Shown here: positions 63,766 to 64,000 of the stretch, piece by piece | Layout of the letters: each line of letters opens with the position of its first letter | Numbering within the stretch: the first letter of the stretch is position 1 | Assembly (NCBI GenBank): GCA_964016985.1 | Contig: OZ024823.1 | Coordinates: 135,924,112-135,988,111, forward strand | Reading direction: 5' to 3' | Origin: Anodontia alba | Lineage: Eukaryota > Mollusca > Bivalvia > Lucinida > Lucinidae | Length of the DNA: 64,000 nucleotides | Made by a program: the position numbers and the translations under genes | Notes under the pieces: generated by a model | Database searches by the model: none | Told to the model about the DNA's origin: nothing | What the model saw: the letters and a program-made list of their open reading frames with translations, nothing else

Positions 63766-64000
63766 GCTTTCCTGAGCTATCGGAAGAACAAAAACGTGTC
63801 ATTAAAAATTTATTGTAAACGAAAATGAGCAAGCGCGCAACGAAAGCTACAATAAGATTAACACCAGCTTTACTGAAGATAAGCGATTTAGCTAACCTCC
63901 CCCCGCCCAGCCCCCGCTCCCCCCCCCCTCCCCCCCACTCCCCCCAACAGTTGTGTTGTTAACCGTTGCAAATTGGTTCTCCTGTTGCGATAGATTTGAA
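63766..64000. other. C-rich tract and Fam-I start at window edge
   Basis: C-rich low complexity 63898-63946, then TTAACCGTTGCAAATTGGTTCTCCTGTTGCG, the Fam-I start as at 48311. Confidence 0.7.

Overview
This is non-coding, repeat-dense animal nuclear DNA. No complete host gene is visible. AT-richness, long CA/TA/GA microsatellites, a tRNA-derived SINE with an AAAC tail, CR1/jockey-type LINE fragments, a mariner transposon and many palindromic MITE families all fit a metazoan. The repeat types resemble those I associate with marine bivalve molluscs, but that assignment is inference from recall and no search was run.

The dominant component is a ~280-bp non-autonomous element (Fam-A, 21 copies). 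It has 20-bp terminal inverted repeats (TIRs), a central GC-capped palindrome and a TATATAAAAG motif. Three copies sit inside another repeat in a way that shows no target-site duplication (TSD). Other families: Fam-H (TA-flanked, pogo/Tigger-like ends); Fam-F and Fam-E (TTAA-flanked, piggyBac-like, sharing a 'CAAACAGTGTAGATC' core hairpin); Fam-C and Fam-D (short near-perfect palindromes with CCCAG ends); Fam-G (palindromic, 'GAGCCGCAACGT' ends); Fam-I (dispersed 3' pieces of an RT-encoding retroelement); and smaller groups J, K, L and M.

Layout. 0-8 kb: Fam-A/H/E copies, a LINE tail and a local tandem duplication. 8-16 kb: a SINE inside a Fam-A copy, palindromic Fam-C copies, a LINE C-terminal remnant and a 231-bp CA/TA/TG palindrome. 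16-24 kb: a 5'-truncated LINE with a long reverse-transcriptase ORF inside a Fam-A copy, and a full-headed SINE inside a TTAA MITE. 24-35 kb: TTAA MITEs, more Fam-A, a small membrane-helix ORF (31.5 kb) and a ~184-bp tandem repeat. 35-42 kb: a ~760-bp multi-arm foldback, a perfect 72-bp palindrome, a near-intact mariner with one premature stop, and a 379-bp TTAA-flanked foldback. 42-64 kb: Fam-I with a degraded RT ORF (45.4 kb), eleven Fam-A copies, a palindrome with a 9-bp TSD, and a 27-bp minisatellite (63.1 kb) whose reading frames stay open only because the period is a multiple of three.

The elements do not form a pathway. The relationships visible are nesting order, shared ends and non-autonomous status. 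The mariner transposase and the LINE reverse transcriptase are the only long recognisable coding regions, and both are broken.
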